The notes under the pieces were generated by a model that saw nothing but the letters and a program-made list of their open reading frames with translations, searched no databases and was not told where the DNA came from. The position numbers were made by a program, and so were the translations under genes. Positions 25,259 to 26,373 of a DNA stretch of 26,373 nt are shown piece after piece; the stretch's first letter is position 1, and every line of letters begins with the position of its first letter. The stretch comes from a virus. Location of the stretch: IMG/VR virus record IMGVR_UViG_3300008113_000312, positions 1 through 26,373 of that record; one strand, 5' to 3'.

Positions 25259-25282
25259 GGGGGCCACCCGAAGGTGACCCCC
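25259..25282 (-). promoter_or_regulatory. Stable cUUCGg hairpin between the 171-aa and 159-aa genes
   Basis: On the minus strand a 10-bp stem (GGGGGTCACC with GGTGGCCCCC, one G-U) is capped by TTCG inside C-G closure, the ultra-stable UUCG tetraloop. The G-U pair makes it better on the minus transcript than on the plus. No T-run follows, so it is more likely an mRNA-processing or stabilising hairpin than a true terminator. Confidence 0.7.
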
Positions 25283-25292
25283 TGTTGCCGAC

Positions 25293-25808
25293 TTAGGCAG
25301 TCAGCGGATTGGCCGGCATGTCGGCCAGGTTGTAGAACGTGTCGGTCACGCCGGAGGCCGACAGGTCGGTGCCGCCCGGGGTGAACGTCGTTCCAGCGGT
25401 CAGCGCAACGCGCAGGCCGCCGATGGGGCACAGGCCAACGGGAGCGTCAGGCCACTGCAGGGCGATGCGACCAGCGGCCAGCTCGGCGCTGTCCACGATC
25501 GGGCCCGGCAGGATCGACACGGCACCGGCGGCATTCAGGAAGATGCCGTAGATGCGGGTCGAGCCGTTCACGCCACCGGTGAAGCCGCCATTGACAGCCT
25601 GGATGCCACCGGCAGCCGCCTGGTACACCGTGGGACCGGAGTAGCTGATGGCGATGTTGTCGGTGACCGCCTTGGTGAAGAACTGGCCGTCGATGACGTA
25701 CTTGATCTCAGTGGCGATCTGGATGGTGTTGGCGTTGGTGCCCTCGGCCAGACCACCGCTGTTCAGGGCCATCGTCAGGCCGCGGTTGAGGGATTGGTTG
25801 TCAGACAT
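25293..25808 (-). CDS. Probable head decoration/structural protein (171 aa)
   Basis: This is a beta-rich, Gly/Ala/Thr-rich soluble protein with no signal peptide (MSDNQSLNRGLTMALNSGGL, later YVIDGQFFTKAVTDNIAISY). It lies immediately downstream of the major capsid gene, a common place for decoration or minor head proteins. It is flanked on both sides by cUUCGg hairpins, which may set its own mRNA level. AAGGA lies 8 nt before the ATG. The function is unproven. Confidence 0.72.
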   Translation of the reverse strand: MSDNQSLNRGLTMALNSGGLAEGTNANTIQIATEIKYVIDGQFFTKAVTDNIAISYSGPTVYQAAAGGIQAVNGGFTGGVNGSTRIYGIFLNAAGAVSILPGPIVDSAELAAGRIALQWPDAPVGLCPIGGLRVALTAGTTFTPGGTDLSASGVTDTFYNLADMPANPLTA

Positions 25809-25841
25809 GATTGGTTTCCTTCAGAAAGAGTTGCAGAAGAC

Positions 25842-25857
25842 GGGGGCCGAAGCCCCC
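25842..25857 (-). terminator. cUUCGg hairpin downstream of the capsid gene
   Basis: On the minus strand GGGGGC pairs with GCCCCC around a TTCG loop, and flanking GAC/GTC can extend it with one bulged T. It is followed by a weak pyrimidine run (TCTTCTG). It fits a leaky terminator or processing hairpin after the capsid gene, often used to make capsid mRNA more abundant than distal genes. Confidence 0.65.
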
Positions 25858-25862
25858 AGTCA

Positions 25863-26373
25863 TCACAGAGCCGAGCAGGCAGCCTCGATGCGGACCATCC
25901 AGTTCTCGTTCAGGCGCACAGCGTTCTTGTAGAAGTTGGCGCCGACGTAGCCGAACTGGCCCATCGGGTTGGCGTGCGTGATCTGCTTTGCCGGCAGGTA
26001 GATCGGCTGGATCGCGCCCATGCCCTTCAGAGCAACCTGGCCCCAGGCTTCCTGAGCCACCACCATCACGGGGTAGACGTCAGCCGTGGTGCCGGTGTTG
26101 CCACCGTTGGACAGGAAAGCGCCGGCAGTGACCGTGCCACCAGCCGACAGGAACGGCTTGAAGTACGGCGAGGTGATGATGCGGAAGCGCTCGATCGTGC
26201 CGATTTCACGCTCGTGCGTGGGCTTCTGCTGGCCGTAGCGGGCGACGGGCACGAAGCCGGTCAGGTTACGGAAGTCAGCTTCCATGTCGGTGTGGATGAA
26301 CACCAGGTAGCCAGGTTCGATGGCGGTGGTGTTGAAGTTCACCGACGAGGCGAGCTTCTCGGTCACGAGCTGA
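25863..26373 (-). CDS. N4-gp56-type major capsid protein, C-terminal part (5' end outside window)
   Basis: The frame is open to the right edge. About 169 residues are visible, and GTG 26366 is an internal Val codon rather than the start. The segment with DMEADFRNLTGFVPVARYG, then EIGTIERFRIITSPYF, then VVAQEAWGQVALKG matches the C-terminal half of N4-gp56-family HK97-fold capsid proteins. These build the icosahedral shell. The missing N-terminus should lie to the right. It is followed by a cUUCGg hairpin. Confidence 0.88.
   Translation of the reverse strand, partial: QLVTEKLASSVNFNTTAIEPGYLVFIHTDMEADFRNLTGFVPVARYGQQKPTHEREIGTIERFRIITSPYFKPFLSAGGTVTAGAFLSNGGNTGTTADVYPVMVVAQEAWGQVALKGMGAIQPIYLPAKQITHANPMGQFGYVGANFYKNAVRLNENWMVRIEAACSAL

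Overview
The window is the virion-structure, lysis and genome-ejection half of a tailed phage or prophage. It is most likely a podovirus. It starts at the right edge with an N4-gp56-type major capsid protein and continues with a short-tail adaptor and a large nozzle-like protein. I see no tail sheath, tail tube or classical tape measure. Base composition is G+C rich and Shine-Dalgarno sites are strong (AAGGAG/AGGAGG type). A high-GC Gram-negative host is therefore likely, because spanins and lipoproteins imply an outer membrane; betaproteobacterial is only a guess. Except for one small gene, every gene I can support reads on the minus strand, right to left, and many overlap as ATGA or TGATG junctions, so this looks like one late transcription unit.

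Layout in the direction of transcription. 26373-24053: capsid protein (5' end cut by the window), a 171-aa and a 159-aa probable head-associated protein separated by two cUUCGg hairpins, and a connector/adaptor. 24043-15458: nozzle (683 aa), long modular tail fibre (1328 aa), second receptor-binding-type protein (662 aa) and a fibre-assembly-type protein. 15431-12540: a ferritin-like small protein, a run of small membrane proteins including a Cys-rich lipoprotein, a two-TM holin candidate, an Rz/Rz1 spanin pair with Rz1 fully embedded, and a GH19 endolysin. 12539-12439: a roughly 100-nt non-coding leader with a possible promoter, a two-part hairpin and an intrinsic terminator just before the next start codon. 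12438-1: probable ejection proteins, namely a 1207-aa protein that is mostly an uninterrupted array of 11-residue (hendecad) repeats, a GNAT-like protein, three small probable internal virion proteins, and a giant polyvalent protein of at least 2022 residues that leaves the window on the left.

The most unusual locus is at 1386-1651. A compact plus-strand gene (71 aa) has its own extended -10 sigma70-type promoter and Shine-Dalgarno site, and it lies entirely inside the giant minus-strand gene. The giant frame stays open through it as a Ser/Pro/Gly-rich linker between a RelA/SpoT-like domain and the downstream domain. I interpret this as an antisense moron: a gene able to be expressed from a host promoter independently of the late operon. 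The second most unusual element is the hendecad protein, whose indels all keep an exact 11-residue phase.

Functional picture (inference): capsid, adaptor, nozzle and fibres form the particle and bind the host. The hendecad, small internal and giant proteins are likely packaged and ejected with DNA. Holin, endolysin and spanins release progeny. Portal and terminase would be expected beyond the right edge and are not in the window.
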